Below are positions 27,105-36,859 of a stretch of DNA of 64,000 nt, piece after piece. Numbering within the stretch: the first letter of the stretch is position 1; the number at the start of each line of letters is the position of its first letter. A program made the translations under genes and the position numbers. Below the pieces are notes generated by a model. It did no database searches, was not told the DNA's origin, and was given only the letters and a program-made list of their open reading frames with translations. Origin of the DNA: Actinobacteria bacterium OV450 (lineage in GTDB: Bacteria; Actinomycetota; Actinomycetes; Streptomycetales; Streptomycetaceae); contig LJCW01000242.1 of assembly GCA_001298555.1 (NCBI GenBank), forward strand, positions 1-64,000. The letters are read 5' to 3'.

Positions 27105-28138
27105 GACTTCACCAGCCCTTTCGTCTTACCGCCGAGGGCGAGGTACACGTCCTCCAGGCTGGGGGTCGCCAGGGTGAAGTCGTCGAGGGCCGCGAAGGCC
27201 GGCCCGCCGGTGACCGCGGCCACCGCGGCGCGCGCCTCGTCCGGCGCCAGGCGCAGCACCCAGCGGCGCCCCGAGACGACGGCGTCCGCTCGCAGCCGTG
27301 CGACCTCGGGCACGTCCGGCGGAGCGCCCTCGCGCCACACCAGTTCCAGCCGGACCTCGCCGGAGACCCGCGCCTTCAGCCCGGCCGGGGAGTCGCAGGC
27401 GATGACCCGGCCCTGGTCGATGACGGCGACCCGGTCCAGGACGGTCTCGGCCTCGATGACGTTGTGCGTGACCAGCAGGACGGTCGCACCGTGCCGGGAG
27501 CGCCGCCGGTCCACGGCCGCCCACACGGCCCGCCGGGCCACGGGGTCCATGCCGGTGGTGGGCTCGTCGAGGACCAGGACCGGCCGCTCTCCGACCAGCG
27601 CGGCGGCGAAGCAGGCCAGTCGCCGCTGCCCGCCCGAAAGCTTCTTCAGGGGCCGCCCCGCGATCGCGGTCAGCCCGAGTTCCTCCAGTACGGCGTCCCG
27701 CTCGGCCCGCGCCGTCCGGGCGTCCAGTCCGCGCAGCCGGCCCGTGGTCTCGGCGGCCAGCGCCACCGTCAGCTCGTCGAGGGCGGTGGACTCCTGCCCC
27801 AGGTAGGCGAGCAGCCGGGCGGCCCGCTCGGGGTGGCGCACAAGGTCGTGGCCGAGCAGGGTCACGGCGCCGGAGTCGGGCCGCATCAGGCCGGTGAGCT
27901 GGCGGACCAGGGTGGACTTGCCGGCGCCGTTGGGGCCGAGCAGGCCGAAGATCTCGCCGCGCCGGACGTCCAGGCTGATGCCGTCGGTGGCCCGGGTCTC
28001 GGGCAGGGCGGGAGCCCCGCGCCGGCCCCGTACCGCGGGATAGGTCTTGACCAGGTCACGCACCGCGCAGACCACGTCCGCCGCCGCGTCTGCGGCCACT
28101 GCCGTGCTCGGTTGTGCTGATGCTGTGCCCGTACTCAC
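27101..28138 (-). CDS. ABC transporter ATP-binding protein
   Basis: A 345-residue ATPase of the DrrA-like exporter type. Walker A is GPNGAGKSTLVRQL, the signature LSGGQRRLACFAAALVG, Walker B VLVLDEPTTGMDP and the switch His is in LLVTHNVIEAE. The C-terminal 80 residues form the small domain common in this class, ending TLATPSLEDVYLALGG. GTG 28138 is the likely start because the conserved region begins soon after it. Coupled to the permease downstream. Confidence 0.9.
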   Translation of the reverse strand: MSTGTASAQPSTAVAADAAADVVCAVRDLVKTYPAVRGRRGAPALPETRATDGISLDVRRGEIFGLLGPNGAGKSTLVRQLTGLMRPDSGAVTLLGHDLVRHPERAARLLAYLGQESTALDELTVALAAETTGRLRGLDARTARAERDAVLEELGLTAIAGRPLKKLSGGQRRLACFAAALVGERPVLVLDEPTTGMDPVARRAVWAAVDRRRSRHGATVLLVTHNVIEAETVLDRVAVIDQGRVIACDSPAGLKARVSGEVRLELVWREGAPPDVPEVARLRADAVVSGRRWVLRLAPDEARAAVAAVTGGPAFAALDDFTLATPSLEDVYLALGGKTKGLVKS

Positions 28139-28251
28139 GAGGGAGCAGCCTACGCGGCTTTCGCCCGGCCCCCGCCGGGAGGTGCCCCCCGGACCCTGGC
28201 GAGCGTGCGTACCAGGCCCCGCCGGCCAGACGGGACTTTGACGACACGACC

Positions 28252-29547
28252 TTAGTCGGCCGTCGGCGGCATCGGGGTGGCGGGCACGGCGGAGGGCGGT
28301 CCGGGGACGTGCTCGGCGGCGGCGCGGACGTCGATCTCCCGCCAGAACCCGGCGCGGATGGCGTAGCGGTCGTGCTCGTCGATCTGGTCGTCCTTGTGCG
28401 CGAGCAGCCCGAACCGGGCGGCGTAGCGCAGCAGCTCCCCGTCGATGCGGTGCGGGATCCGCGGGTACATCGTGGCGAGTTTCTGGAGGTGGACGGTCTC
28501 CGGGAGGCGTTCCATCCAGCGCCGGGCGAACACCTGGCCGACTTCGAAGGGGTCGCCGCCGACGGTGGTGATGTCCTCCTCGCGGTCGGCCCAGCGCTGC
28601 TCGGCGCTGGTGAGCTGGGCGAGGGTGGGCAGCGAGGCGGTCTCGGCGGGTTCGCCGAGGGGGCCCGCCCGGTCGATCCATCCCTTGTCGGAGGACCAGC
28701 GCAGCGCGCTGCCGGCCGGGGGCTGCGGGCTGCCGTGGCCGCCGGTGGGGCCGGGCTGCTGGCCGGGGGCGCGCAGGGAGCCGGCGAGGTCCTTGGGCGT
28801 GGGTACGGTCTTGCCGCCGGCCGCGGGGGCGGGCACGGGTGCTCCGCCGGCCTCGGGCACGGCGTCGGCGGGTGCGCCGGATCCGTTGCCGCCTGCACTG
28901 CGGGCGGCCTCGGCGAGGGCGGCCTCGGGCAGCGGGGCGGAAAGGATCGCCGCGATCTCGGGGCGGGGCGCGGGCGGCGGGGCGCACAGCCCGGCGAGGT
29001 CCCGGGCGCGGACGGCCCGGGTGATCCAGGCCCGGTCCAGGACGCGGCGCTCGTCCGCCTCGGCGACGAGGTCCTCGGACTGGTTGTAGTCGCCGTCGGC
29101 GGCCTGGACGGCCCACAGGTGGACGGCGACGCCGTGTTCCTTGGCGGACATCAGGCCGGGCAGCAGGTCCCCGTCGCCGGTGACGAGCACGACGTCGGAG
29201 CAGGCGCGGTTGCGGGCCAGTTCGGTCAGCTCGGCGTGCATGGCGGCGTCGACGCCCTTCTGCGCCCAGCGGCCGTCGCTGCGGGTGAGGGCGCCGAGGC
29301 GGACGGTGACGCGGGGCATGACGCGCAGCCGCCGGTGCTCGGGCTGGGGCACCCGGTCGGGTGCGCCGTCGAACCAGTAGATGCGCAGCAGGGGCTGCTC
29401 GGTGTCGGCTTCGGCGCGCTCGCGCAGGCCCTGGATGAGGGCGGCATGGTCGACGGTGATGCGGGAGCGGGAGGGCTCCCCTGCGAGAAGGCTGGCGGCG
29501 GCGCCCAGCAGATAGCCGGCGTCCACCAGGACGACGCAGCGGTCCAC
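28252..29547 (-). CDS. NYN (PIN-like nuclease) domain protein
   Basis: A 431-residue protein. The first 180 residues form a NYN domain: CVVLVDAGYLLGAAASLL with the first acidic residue, QKGVDAAMHAELTELA, and VVLVTGDGDLLPGLMSAKEHGVAVHLWAV with the Asp pair expected to bind Mg2+ for RNA cleavage. A Pro/Ala-rich linker (about 190-285) precedes a second conserved domain with EQRWADREEDITTVGGDPFEVGQVFARRWMERLPE. Its target RNA is unknown. GTG 29547 is preferred over GTG 29556 since it has AAGAGGG at proper distance. Confidence 0.82.
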   Translation of the reverse strand: MDRCVVLVDAGYLLGAAASLLAGEPSRSRITVDHAALIQGLRERAEADTEQPLLRIYWFDGAPDRVPQPEHRRLRVMPRVTVRLGALTRSDGRWAQKGVDAAMHAELTELARNRACSDVVLVTGDGDLLPGLMSAKEHGVAVHLWAVQAADGDYNQSEDLVAEADERRVLDRAWITRAVRARDLAGLCAPPPAPRPEIAAILSAPLPEAALAEAARSAGGNGSGAPADAVPEAGGAPVPAPAAGGKTVPTPKDLAGSLRAPGQQPGPTGGHGSPQPPAGSALRWSSDKGWIDRAGPLGEPAETASLPTLAQLTSAEQRWADREEDITTVGGDPFEVGQVFARRWMERLPETVHLQKLATMYPRIPHRIDGELLRYAARFGLLAHKDDQIDEHDRYAIRAGFWREIDVRAAAEHVPGPPSAVPATPMPPTAD

Positions 29548-29777
29548 GCGTACCACCCTCTTCCCTGGGGATCCTCTGTGTGTGTCGCGGGTGCCCCGAG
29601 TCTGCCCGACCGCAAGGGTGTTGACGGCCGGAACTCGATCATCGGCGTGGCGGATCCGGCGTTCGCCGCCCCCGGGACTCCCTGCTACGCGCAGTAAAGA
29701 TCCAAAATGCGCGGTTTGCGGTGCCGTGTGAGGGTGAAGGCGGTCCTGGCCCCTAGACCCTCACGGAGGCTTCCACC

Positions 29778-29942
29778 ATGGCCAAGAACAAGAACCGCCA
29801 GCACGAACAGAAGCAGCAGGCCCGCTCGTCGACGCAGGGTCCGGCGAAGGGCTCGGAGTCGGTGTCCGAGCCCTCGGGCAGCTCCCCGAGTCCGATGGAC
29901 ATGGCTCGCAAGGGCAAGCAGAAGAAGTTCGGCCACAACTGA
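29778..29942 (+). CDS. 54-residue basic small protein
   Basis: A short gene with a good ribosome site (GGAGG, 9 nt spacing) and its own terminator. The protein starts MAKNKNRQHEQKQQARSSTQ, has a Ser/Pro/Glu-rich middle and ends DMARKGKQKKFGHN. I recall small proteins with this start and the RKGxQxxFGHN end in other streptomycetes, but no function. Highly charged at both ends, without hydrophobic stretches, it is probably cytosolic and could bind nucleic acid. Divergent from the NYN gene. Confidence 0.8.
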   Translation: MAKNKNRQHEQKQQARSSTQGPAKGSESVSEPSGSSPSPMDMARKGKQKKFGHN

Positions 29943-29965
29943 CGCCTCCGCGAGCACCACGCACG

Positions 29966-29995
29966 AGGGCGCGCCCAGAGCTCTGGGCGCGCCCT
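29966..29995 (+). terminator. Terminator between the 54-aa gene and dnaE
   Basis: A perfect 30-bp palindrome (arm AGGGCGCGCCCAGAG) followed by TCTTC; it can serve both convergent genes. Confidence 0.85.
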
Positions 29996-30036
29996 TCTTC
30001 ACGTGCGGCCGCGTACGGGGGCCCGTACGACCGGCG

Positions 30037-33000
30037 TCATCCGGCCAGGCAGGACGGCCCGAGGAGCACCTTGAGGTCGCCGAACAGCGCCGGGTCGGGC
30101 TGCACCCGGTGCCGGTCGAGGCGCAGGACGGTGGTGGTGCGCGGGCCCTGGAGCTTGATCCGGACCTCGGTGTTGCCCTTGTGGTGCCGCAGGATCTCGC
30201 CCAACCGGGTGACCATCGGAGGAGTGACCTTGACCGTCGGGATGGTGAGGACGACGGGTGCGTTGGTCCCGGCCGAGGAGAGGTCGGGGACCATCATCTC
30301 CATGGCGACCAGGCGGGGGACGTCCTCGCGCTTGTCGAGGCGGCCCTTGACGAAGACGACGGTGTCCTCGACCAGCTGGGTGGAGACGAGCTGGTAGGTC
30401 GCGGGGAAGAACATGCACTCGATGGATCCGGCGAGGTCCTCGACGGTGGCGATGGCCCAGGCGTTGCCCTGCTTGGTCATCTTGCGCTGGAGGCCCGAGA
30501 TGATGCCGCCGATGGTGACGACGGCGCCGTCGGAGTGCTCGCCGCCGGTCAGCTGGGAGATGCCGGCGTCCGTCTTGTCGGAGAGGACGTGCTCCAGGCC
30601 GAAGAGCGGGTGGTCGGAGACGTACAGGCCGAGCATCTCGCGCTCCTGGGCGAGCAGGTAGGACTTCTCCCACTCCACGTCCGAGAACTCGACGTCGAGC
30701 CCGAAACCGGGCTCGTCGCCCGCGCCCTCGTCACCCATTCCGCCGAAGAGGTCGAACTGTCCCTCGGCCTCCTTGCGCTTGACCGCGACCACGTTGTCGA
30801 TCATCGACTCGTGGTGGGCGACCAGGCCCTTGCGCGTGTGGCCCATCTCGTCGAAGGCTCCGGCCTTGATCAGCGACTCGACGGTGCGCTTGTTGCAGAC
30901 GACGGCCTCGACCTTGTCCAGGAAGTCGGGGAAGGAGGAGAACTTCCCCTTGGCCTTCCTGGTCTTGATGATCGACTCGACGACGTTCTGGCCGACGTTG
31001 CGCACGGCGGTGAGGCCGAAGAGGATCACGTCGTCGCCCTGGGCCGCGAAGTTCGGCTCGGACTCGTTGACGTTCGGCGGGAGCACCTTGATGCCCATGC
31101 GCCGGCACTCGTTGAGGTAGATCGCGGACTTGTCCTTGTCGTCCTTGACCGAGGTGAGCAGGCCGGCCATGTACTCGGCCGGGTAGTTCGCCTTGAGGTA
31201 GGCGGTCCAGTACGAGACCAGGCCGTACGCGGCGGAGTGGGCCTTGTTGAAGGCGTAGCCGGCGAAGGGGACCAGGACGTCCCACAGGGCCTGGATGGCC
31301 TGGTCGGTGTACCCGTTCTTGCGGGCGCCCTCCTGGAAGATGGTGAAGTTCTTCGCCAGCTCCTCGGGCTTCTTCTTGCCCATCACGCGGCGCAGGATGT
31401 CGGCCTCGCCGAGGGAGTACCCGGCGATGATCTGGGCGGCCTTCTGCACCTGCTCCTGGTACACGATCAGGCCGTACGTGACCGCGAGCACCTCTTCGAG
31501 GGGCTTCTCCAGATCCGGGTGGATCGGGGTGATCTCCTGCTGCTTGTTCTTGCGCAGGGCGTAGTTCGTGTGCGAGTTCATGCCCATCGGGCCCGGCCGG
31601 TACAGGGCCGAGACGGCGGAGATGTCCTCGAAGTTGTCGGGCTTCATCAGGCGCAGCAGGGAGCGCATGGGCCCGCCGTCGAACTGGAACACGCCGAGGG
31701 TGTCACCGCGGCCGAGCAGTTCGAAGGTCTTGGGGTCGTCGAGCGGGAGGGCCAGGAGGTCGATGTCGATCCCCTTGTTGGCCTTCACCATCTTGACGGC
31801 GTCGTCCATGATCGTGAGGTTGCGCAGGCCGAGGAAGTCCATCTTCAGCAGGCCGAGCGACTCGCAGCTCGGGTAGTCCCACTGGGTGATGGTGACGCCG
31901 TCGGTGTGCCGCACCCAGACGGGTACGTGGTCGGTGATCGTCTCGCTGGACATGATCACGCCGGCGGCGTGCACGCCCATCTGGCGGACCAGGCCCTCCA
32001 CACCGCGGGCGGTGTCGATGACCTTCTTCACGTCCGGCTCGTTCTCGTACATCGAGCGGATCTCGCCCGCTTCGCTGTAGCGGGGGTGGTTCGGGTCGAG
32101 GATGCCGGACAGCGGGATGCCCTTGCCGAGGACGTCCGCGGGCATGGCCTTGGTGAGCCGGTCGCCCATGGCGTAGGGGTAGCCCAGCACGCGGGCCGAG
32201 TCCTTGATCGCGTTCTTGGCCTTGATGGTGCCGTACGTGCCGATCATGGCGACCTTGTCGGCGCCGTACTTCTCGGTCACGTACCGGATCACCTCGACGC
32301 GCCTGCGCTCGTCGAAGTCGATGTCGACGTCGGGCATGGAGACGCGCTCGGGGTTCAGGAAGCGCTCGAAGATCAGACCGTGGGTGAGCGGGTCGAGGTC
32401 GGTGATGCCCATGGCGTACGCGACGATCGAGCCGGCGGCGGAGCCTCGGCCGGGGCCCACCGCGATGCCCTGGTTCTTGGCCCACATGATGAAGTCGGCG
32501 ACCACGAGGAAGTAGCCGGGGAAGCCCATCGAGATGATCGTGTCCATCTCGTACTCGGCCTGCCTCATCCGGTCCTCCGGGATGCCCCCGGGGTAACGGC
32601 GGTGCATGCCGCGCATGGTCTCCTCGCGGAACCAGCTGACCTCGGTGTGGCCCTCCGGGATGTCGAACTTCGGCATCAGGTTCCGGAACGTGAACATGCC
32701 CTCGGTGTCGATCTGGTCCGCGACCAGCTTCGTGTTGGCGCAGCCCTCCTGCCAGGCGTCCGAGGAGTCGATGGCGTACATCTCGTCGGTCGACTTGAGG
32801 TAGTAGCCGGTGCCGTCGAAGCGGAAGCGGTCCGGATCCGAGAGGTTCTTGCCCGTCTGGATGCAGAGCAGGGCGTCGTGCGCGCCGGCCTCGTGCGCGT
32901 AGGTGTAGTGCGAGTCGTTCGTGACCAGCGGCGGGATGCCGAGCTTCTTGCCGATCTCCAGCAGGCCGTCGCGGACCCGGCGCTCGATCTCGATGCCGTG

Positions 33001-33579
33001 GTCCATCAGCTCCAGGAAGTAGCGGTCCTTGCCGAAGATGTCCTGGTATTCGGAGGCCGACTTCAGGGCCTCGTCGAACTGGCCCAGGCGAAGGCGCGTC
33101 TGGAGCTCGCCGGAGGGGCAGCCGGTGGAGGCGATCAGGCCCTCGGACCACTGGCTGATGGTCTCCTTGTCCATGCGCGGCCACTTGGTGAGCCAGCCCT
33201 CCTTGTAGGCGTCGGAGGACAGCCGGAAGAGGTTGTGCAGGCCGGTGGCGTTCGCCGCCCAGATCGTCTTGTGGGTGTAGCCACCGGAACCGGACACGTC
33301 GTCGCGCTTCTGGTGCGGCTGGCCCCACTGGATGCGCCGCTTGTTGCGCCGGGACTCGGGAGCGACATACGCCTCGATGCCGATGATCGGCGTGACCCCG
33401 GCCTTCTGCGCGGAATGGAAGAAGTCGTACGCGCCGTGCAGGTTGCCGTGGTCGGACATGGCGATGTGCGTCATGCCCATCTCGTTGCACGCGTTGAACA
33501 TGTCCTTCAGCCGCGCGGCACCGTCCAGCAGCGAGTACTGGGTGTGGACGTGCAGGTGCGTGAACGGCGGCTTGGTCAC
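30037..33579 (-). CDS. dnaE: DNA polymerase III alpha subunit
   Basis: Replicative polymerase, 1180 residues from GTG 33579 (GGAG upstream). The N-terminal PHP domain begins PPFTHLHVHTQYSLLDGA and includes MSDHGNLHGAYDFF; the catalytic core has VGPGRGSAAGSIVAYA and SMPDVDIDFDERRR with the metal-binding acidic residues; the fingers carry FQFDGGPMRSLLRLMKP and YRPGPMGMN; a C-terminal OB fold (VVTIGGIISGLQRKMTKQGN) follows. Full length against the family norm. Its own transcription unit, divergent from the DUF2252 gene. Confidence 0.97.
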   Translation of the reverse strand: MTKPPFTHLHVHTQYSLLDGAARLKDMFNACNEMGMTHIAMSDHGNLHGAYDFFHSAQKAGVTPIIGIEAYVAPESRRNKRRIQWGQPHQKRDDVSGSGGYTHKTIWAANATGLHNLFRLSSDAYKEGWLTKWPRMDKETISQWSEGLIASTGCPSGELQTRLRLGQFDEALKSASEYQDIFGKDRYFLELMDHGIEIERRVRDGLLEIGKKLGIPPLVTNDSHYTYAHEAGAHDALLCIQTGKNLSDPDRFRFDGTGYYLKSTDEMYAIDSSDAWQEGCANTKLVADQIDTEGMFTFRNLMPKFDIPEGHTEVSWFREETMRGMHRRYPGGIPEDRMRQAEYEMDTIISMGFPGYFLVVADFIMWAKNQGIAVGPGRGSAAGSIVAYAMGITDLDPLTHGLIFERFLNPERVSMPDVDIDFDERRRVEVIRYVTEKYGADKVAMIGTYGTIKAKNAIKDSARVLGYPYAMGDRLTKAMPADVLGKGIPLSGILDPNHPRYSEAGEIRSMYENEPDVKKVIDTARGVEGLVRQMGVHAAGVIMSSETITDHVPVWVRHTDGVTITQWDYPSCESLGLLKMDFLGLRNLTIMDDAVKMVKANKGIDIDLLALPLDDPKTFELLGRGDTLGVFQFDGGPMRSLLRLMKPDNFEDISAVSALYRPGPMGMNSHTNYALRKNKQQEITPIHPDLEKPLEEVLAVTYGLIVYQEQVQKAAQIIAGYSLGEADILRRVMGKKKPEELAKNFTIFQEGARKNGYTDQAIQALWDVLVPFAGYAFNKAHSAAYGLVSYWTAYLKANYPAEYMAGLLTSVKDDKDKSAIYLNECRRMGIKVLPPNVNESEPNFAAQGDDVILFGLTAVRNVGQNVVESIIKTRKAKGKFSSFPDFLDKVEAVVCNKRTVESLIKAGAFDEMGHTRKGLVAHHESMIDNVVAVKRKEAEGQFDLFGGMGDEGAGDEPGFGLDVEFSDVEWEKSYLLAQEREMLGLYVSDHPLFGLEHVLSDKTDAGISQLTGGEHSDGAVVTIGGIISGLQRKMTKQGNAWAIATVEDLAGSIECMFFPATYQLVSTQLVEDTVVFVKGRLDKREDVPRLVAMEMMVPDLSSAGTNAPVVLTIPTVKVTPPMVTRLGEILRHHKGNTEVRIKLQGPRTTTVLRLDRHRVQPDPALFGDLKVLLGPSCLAG

Positions 33580-33749
33580 GGCGGGTGGCTCCTGACGGTG
33601 GGGGCGGCGGCAGCTATGAATCCTACGTCCCGGGAGTGACAGATCCGGGGCACGGACGGGTACGGTCGGGCGTTGCAGAACCGGGACGGCCCACGCGACG
33701 TCCCGTCGGTCAGAACCTGTACCAGCACGTGCACCAGGAGGCACCCGCC

Positions 33750-35075
33750 ATGGCGGTCCCCGAGACGACGAACGAGCAGCGCGCCGAGCAGATACTCGAC
33801 GTGTTCGACACCGCATTCGGTGAGCTGCTCGCCGCCGACCCCGCGGCCTTCCAGGTCAAGTTCCGCAAGATGGCGGCCTCGGCCTTCGCCTTCTACCGCG
33901 GAACGGCCTGCCTCTTCTACGCCGACCTGGAGCGCGACCGCCACGGCGGCCCCTACCTGGACGAGCGGACCGGCCGGGTGTGGATCCACGGCGATCTGCA
34001 CGCCGAGAACTTCGGCACCTACATGGACGCCAACGGCCGCCTGATCTTCAACGTGAACGACTTCGACGAGGCGTACGTCGGCCCCTTCACCTGGGACCTG
34101 AAGCGGTTCGCCGGCTCCGTCGCCCTGATCGGCTACACCAAGGCGCTCAGCGACGAGCAGATCAGCACCCTGGTGCGGACGTACGCCGACGCCTACCGGG
34201 AGCGGATCCACCGCCTGGCCACCGGCGCCAAGCACGAGGAGGTGCCCTCCTTCACCCTGGACACCGCCGAGGGCCCGCTGCTGACGGCCCTGCGCTCGGC
34301 CCGCTCCCGCACCCGCTTCTCCCTGCTGGACTCGATGACCGAGATCCGGGACCACGAGCGCCGCTTCACCTCCGGCGGGGGCTCGATCGAGCTGGACGCG
34401 GCCACCCGCTACAAGGTCCTCGCCGCCTTCGACGGATACCTGGAGACCCTGCCCGACGAGTCCCTGGTCCGGCCCGACTCCTACCGGGTCAAGGACGTGG
34501 TGGGCCGCCGCGGCGTCGGGATCGGCTCGGCCGGGCTGCCCTCGTACAACATCCTGCTGGAGGGGCACAGCGACGCCCTGGAGAACGACGTCGTGATCTA
34601 CCTCAAGCAGGCGCAGACCCCCGCGGTGTCCCGGCACATCACCGACCGGGCCGTGCGGGACTACTTCCGGCACGAGGGGCACCGCACGGTGATCTCCCAG
34701 CGCGCCCTGCAGGCGCACGCCGACCCGTGGCTGGGCTGGACCGAGCTGGACGGGTCCGGGCAGCTGGTGGCCGAGGTCTCCCCGTACGCGGTGGACCTGG
34801 ACTGGTCGGACCTGGACGACCCGGAGGAGATCGCGGCCGTGGTCGCGGACCTGGGCCGGGCGACCGCGACGATGCACGCCGCGGCCGACGAGGCCGAGAG
34901 CGGGCACTCGCTGGTCCCGTTCTCCACCGAGCGGGCCATCGACGCGGCGATCGCCGCCGACGAGGAGGGCTTCGCGGAGCTGCTGGTCGACTTCGCGCAC
35001 GCGTACGGGGCCCGGGCGCGCGCCGACCACCAGATCTTCGTGGACCTGTTCCGCAACGGCCGCATCATGCACTGA
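33750..35075 (+). CDS. DUF2252 family protein
   Basis: A 441-residue protein of DUF2252, which resembles aminoglycoside-phosphotransferase/kinase folds. Characteristic segments are FRKMAASAFAFYRGTACLFYADL, RVWIHGDLHAENFGTYMDANG (a catalytic-loop-like HGDLHxxNFG) and NDFDEAYVGPFTWDLKRFAGS, where the Asp could bind metal. Substrate unknown. ATG 33750 with CAGGAGG upstream; frame and start are clear. It is followed by a membrane protein gene at 35174. Confidence 0.85.
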   Translation: MAVPETTNEQRAEQILDVFDTAFGELLAADPAAFQVKFRKMAASAFAFYRGTACLFYADLERDRHGGPYLDERTGRVWIHGDLHAENFGTYMDANGRLIFNVNDFDEAYVGPFTWDLKRFAGSVALIGYTKALSDEQISTLVRTYADAYRERIHRLATGAKHEEVPSFTLDTAEGPLLTALRSARSRTRFSLLDSMTEIRDHERRFTSGGGSIELDAATRYKVLAAFDGYLETLPDESLVRPDSYRVKDVVGRRGVGIGSAGLPSYNILLEGHSDALENDVVIYLKQAQTPAVSRHITDRAVRDYFRHEGHRTVISQRALQAHADPWLGWTELDGSGQLVAEVSPYAVDLDWSDLDDPEEIAAVVADLGRATATMHAAADEAESGHSLVPFSTERAIDAAIAADEEGFAELLVDFAHAYGARARADHQIFVDLFRNGRIMH

Positions 35076-35173
35076 GCGGCACCGGGCGCCGCCGCGGGTT
35101 TTCGGCCGCCGGCCCCCGGCCCGCACCGGTCCGGGGACCCGTTTTCACAGGGAGCCGTGGCAGACTCGCGCCG

Positions 35174-35863
35174 ATGGACATATCCAGGGCAGGACTCCGA
35201 GGGCTGCGGGCCGCGCTGTTCAGCGCCCTCGTCGTGCTGCTCTCGGCCGGCTCGCACGTCCTGATGTCCCGGGTGCCGCTGCCGCCCGCACTGGTCGCCG
35301 GCGCCTTCGCCGGTGTGTTCTCGCTCACGTACGCGCTGGCCGGCCGCGAGCGGGGCTTCGGCCCGATCGCCGCCCTGCTGGTCCCGCTGGAGCTGGCCGC
35401 CGACACGGTCTTCACCGCCGGGCAGCACGTCTGCTACGGCCCGGCCGGCGGGCCCGTCTCCGGGCCGCTGCGGGCGCTGGGACTGGACGCGCTGTGCGGC
35501 GGACCGCCGGTGGGCGGGCCGCTGGCCGAGGTGCCCGGGGCCGTCCCCGACGCGGTGGCCCTGCTGGCCTCGCCCGGACCCTGGACCCCGTGGCTGCTGC
35601 TCGGCGCGCACGTCTCGGTCGGACTGTGCGCCGCGGCCTGGCTGCGCCACGGGGAGCGCGCGCTGGGCCGGCTGCTGCGCGCGGTGGCCGCCTTCGCGTT
35701 CCGGCCCCTGCTGCTGGCCGCGGCGTCGGCGGCGGCCGCCCACGGCCCGCTGCGGGGGGTGCTGCGCCCGGCCCTTCCGGGCGCGGGGGTCCGTACCCGC
35801 TTCCCCGCCCATTCCGTGGGACGCCGGGGACCTCCCGTACACGGCGCGCTCGTCTGCGCCTGA
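35174..35863 (+). CDS. Hypothetical membrane protein
   Basis: A 229-residue protein with about five hydrophobic helices, starting MDISRAGLRGLRAALFSALV and ending in a basic tail. No recognised domain. Cys residues in GQHVCYGPAGG and GLDALCGG could form an extracytoplasmic disulfide, which fits the neighbouring DsbA-like gene. CAGACT 7 nt upstream of the ATG hints at a leaderless promoter. Confidence 0.65.
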   Translation: MDISRAGLRGLRAALFSALVVLLSAGSHVLMSRVPLPPALVAGAFAGVFSLTYALAGRERGFGPIAALLVPLELAADTVFTAGQHVCYGPAGGPVSGPLRALGLDALCGGPPVGGPLAEVPGAVPDAVALLASPGPWTPWLLLGAHVSVGLCAAAWLRHGERALGRLLRAVAAFAFRPLLLAAASAAAAHGPLRGVLRPALPGAGVRTRFPAHSVGRRGPPVHGALVCA

Positions 35864-35912
35864 CCCCGTACGGAATTCCCCCTTCAGCGCGTCACACCCC
35901 ACGGAGATCACC

Positions 35913-36710
35913 ATGAGTTCACGCAACAGCCAGGCGAACAAGGCGGCGGCCCGCGAGCGGCTGCGCGCCGAGCGCGAGAAGCAGGTCAAGAAGGACAAGG
36001 TGCGCCGCCAGGTACTGGTGGCCGGCGCCGTCGTCGCCGTCCTCGCCCTGGCGGGCGGCATCGGCTACGCGGTCGTGCAGGCCAACCAGCCGGGCGAGTG
36101 GGACAAGGCCGCCGACGCCACGCTGGTCGCCCCGAAGAACACCACGGGCGACAACGGCACCACCGTCGTCATAGGCAAGGCCGACGCCAAGAAGACCCTC
36201 GAACTCTACGAGGACGCCCGCTGCCCGATCTGCTCGACGTTCGAGCAGGGGGTCGGCCCGCAGATCAGGAAGGACGTCGACGCGGGCAAGTACAAGATCC
36301 AGTACGTCGGCGCGACCTTCCTCGACAAGGCCTTCAGCGGCAGCGGCTCGAAGAACGCGCTGAGCGCGCTGGGTGCGGCCCTGAACGTCAGCCCCGAGGC
36401 GTTCCTCGACTACAAGTCGGCCCTGTACTCCAAGGAGAACCACCCGGAGGAGAAGGACGACAAGTTCAGCAAGGACGACTACCTGCTGAAGGTCGCGGAC
36501 GAGGTTCCGGCCCTCAAGGGCAACGCCGAGTTCAAGAAGGCCGTCGAGGACGGCACGTACAACCGCTGGGCGATCGAGATGTCGAAGGTCTTCGACAAGA
36601 GCGGCGTCCAGGGCACCCCCACGGTGAAGATGGACGGCAAGAAGATCGAGCTCCAGGACATGACGCCGCAGTCCTTCACGGCCGCGGTGGACAAGGCCAT
36701 CGCGGGCTGA
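35913..36710 (+). CDS. Membrane-anchored DsbA/thioredoxin-fold protein
   Basis: A 265-residue oxidoreductase-like protein. It has a basic coiled N-terminus ([20 protein letters not shown]), one transmembrane helix ([22 protein letters not shown]), then a DsbA-like domain with redox motif [13 protein letters not shown] and cis-Pro loop [13 protein letters not shown]. It is a paralogue of the 7.1-8.1 kb protein but lacks its low-complexity tail. ATG 35913 has GGAG 8 nt upstream. Confidence 0.85.
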   Translation: MSSRNSQANKAAARERLRAEREKQVKKDKVRRQVLVAGAVVAVLALAGGIGYAVVQANQPGEWDKAADATLVAPKNTTGDNGTTVVIGKADAKKTLELYEDARCPICSTFEQGVGPQIRKDVDAGKYKIQYVGATFLDKAFSGSGSKNALSALGAALNVSPEAFLDYKSALYSKENHPEEKDDKFSKDDYLLKVADEVPALKGNAEFKKAVEDGTYNRWAIEMSKVFDKSGVQGTPTVKMDGKKIELQDMTPQSFTAAVDKAIAG

Positions 36711-36772
36711 CCCGCGCCGGGTCCGCACCGGATCCGCACAAAACCCGCACCGGCTCCGCACGGAGCCCGCAC

Positions 36773-36807
36773 ACGGGCAGGCGAACTCCGAGAGTTCGCC
36801 TGCCCGT
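36773..36807 (+). terminator. Terminator after the DsbA-like gene
   Basis: A 16-bp perfect stem (arm ACGGGCAGGCGAACTC) with a 3-nt loop. Confidence 0.85.
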
Positions 36808-36810
36808 TGC

Positions 36811-36851
36811 CTTCACGGGGGTGTACCAGCGGTTATACCCGTCAGTAATAT
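36811..36851 (+). promoter_or_regulatory. Promoter of phoD with PHO-box-like repeats
   Basis: TAATAT at 36846-36851 is a good -10 located 8 nt before the GTG start. Just upstream, CTTCACG, GTGTACC and GTTATACC occur at 10-11 bp spacing, resembling degenerate GTTCACC units bound by PhoP in Streptomyces. The match is loose. Confidence 0.4.
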
Positions 36852-36859
36852 GCCGGTCC

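Noticed and set aside
29707..33639. A 1310-codon + strand open frame antisense to dnaE
   Set aside because: dnaE has full motif support on the minus strand; the antisense frame is Val/Asp/Leu-rich shadow without any domain.
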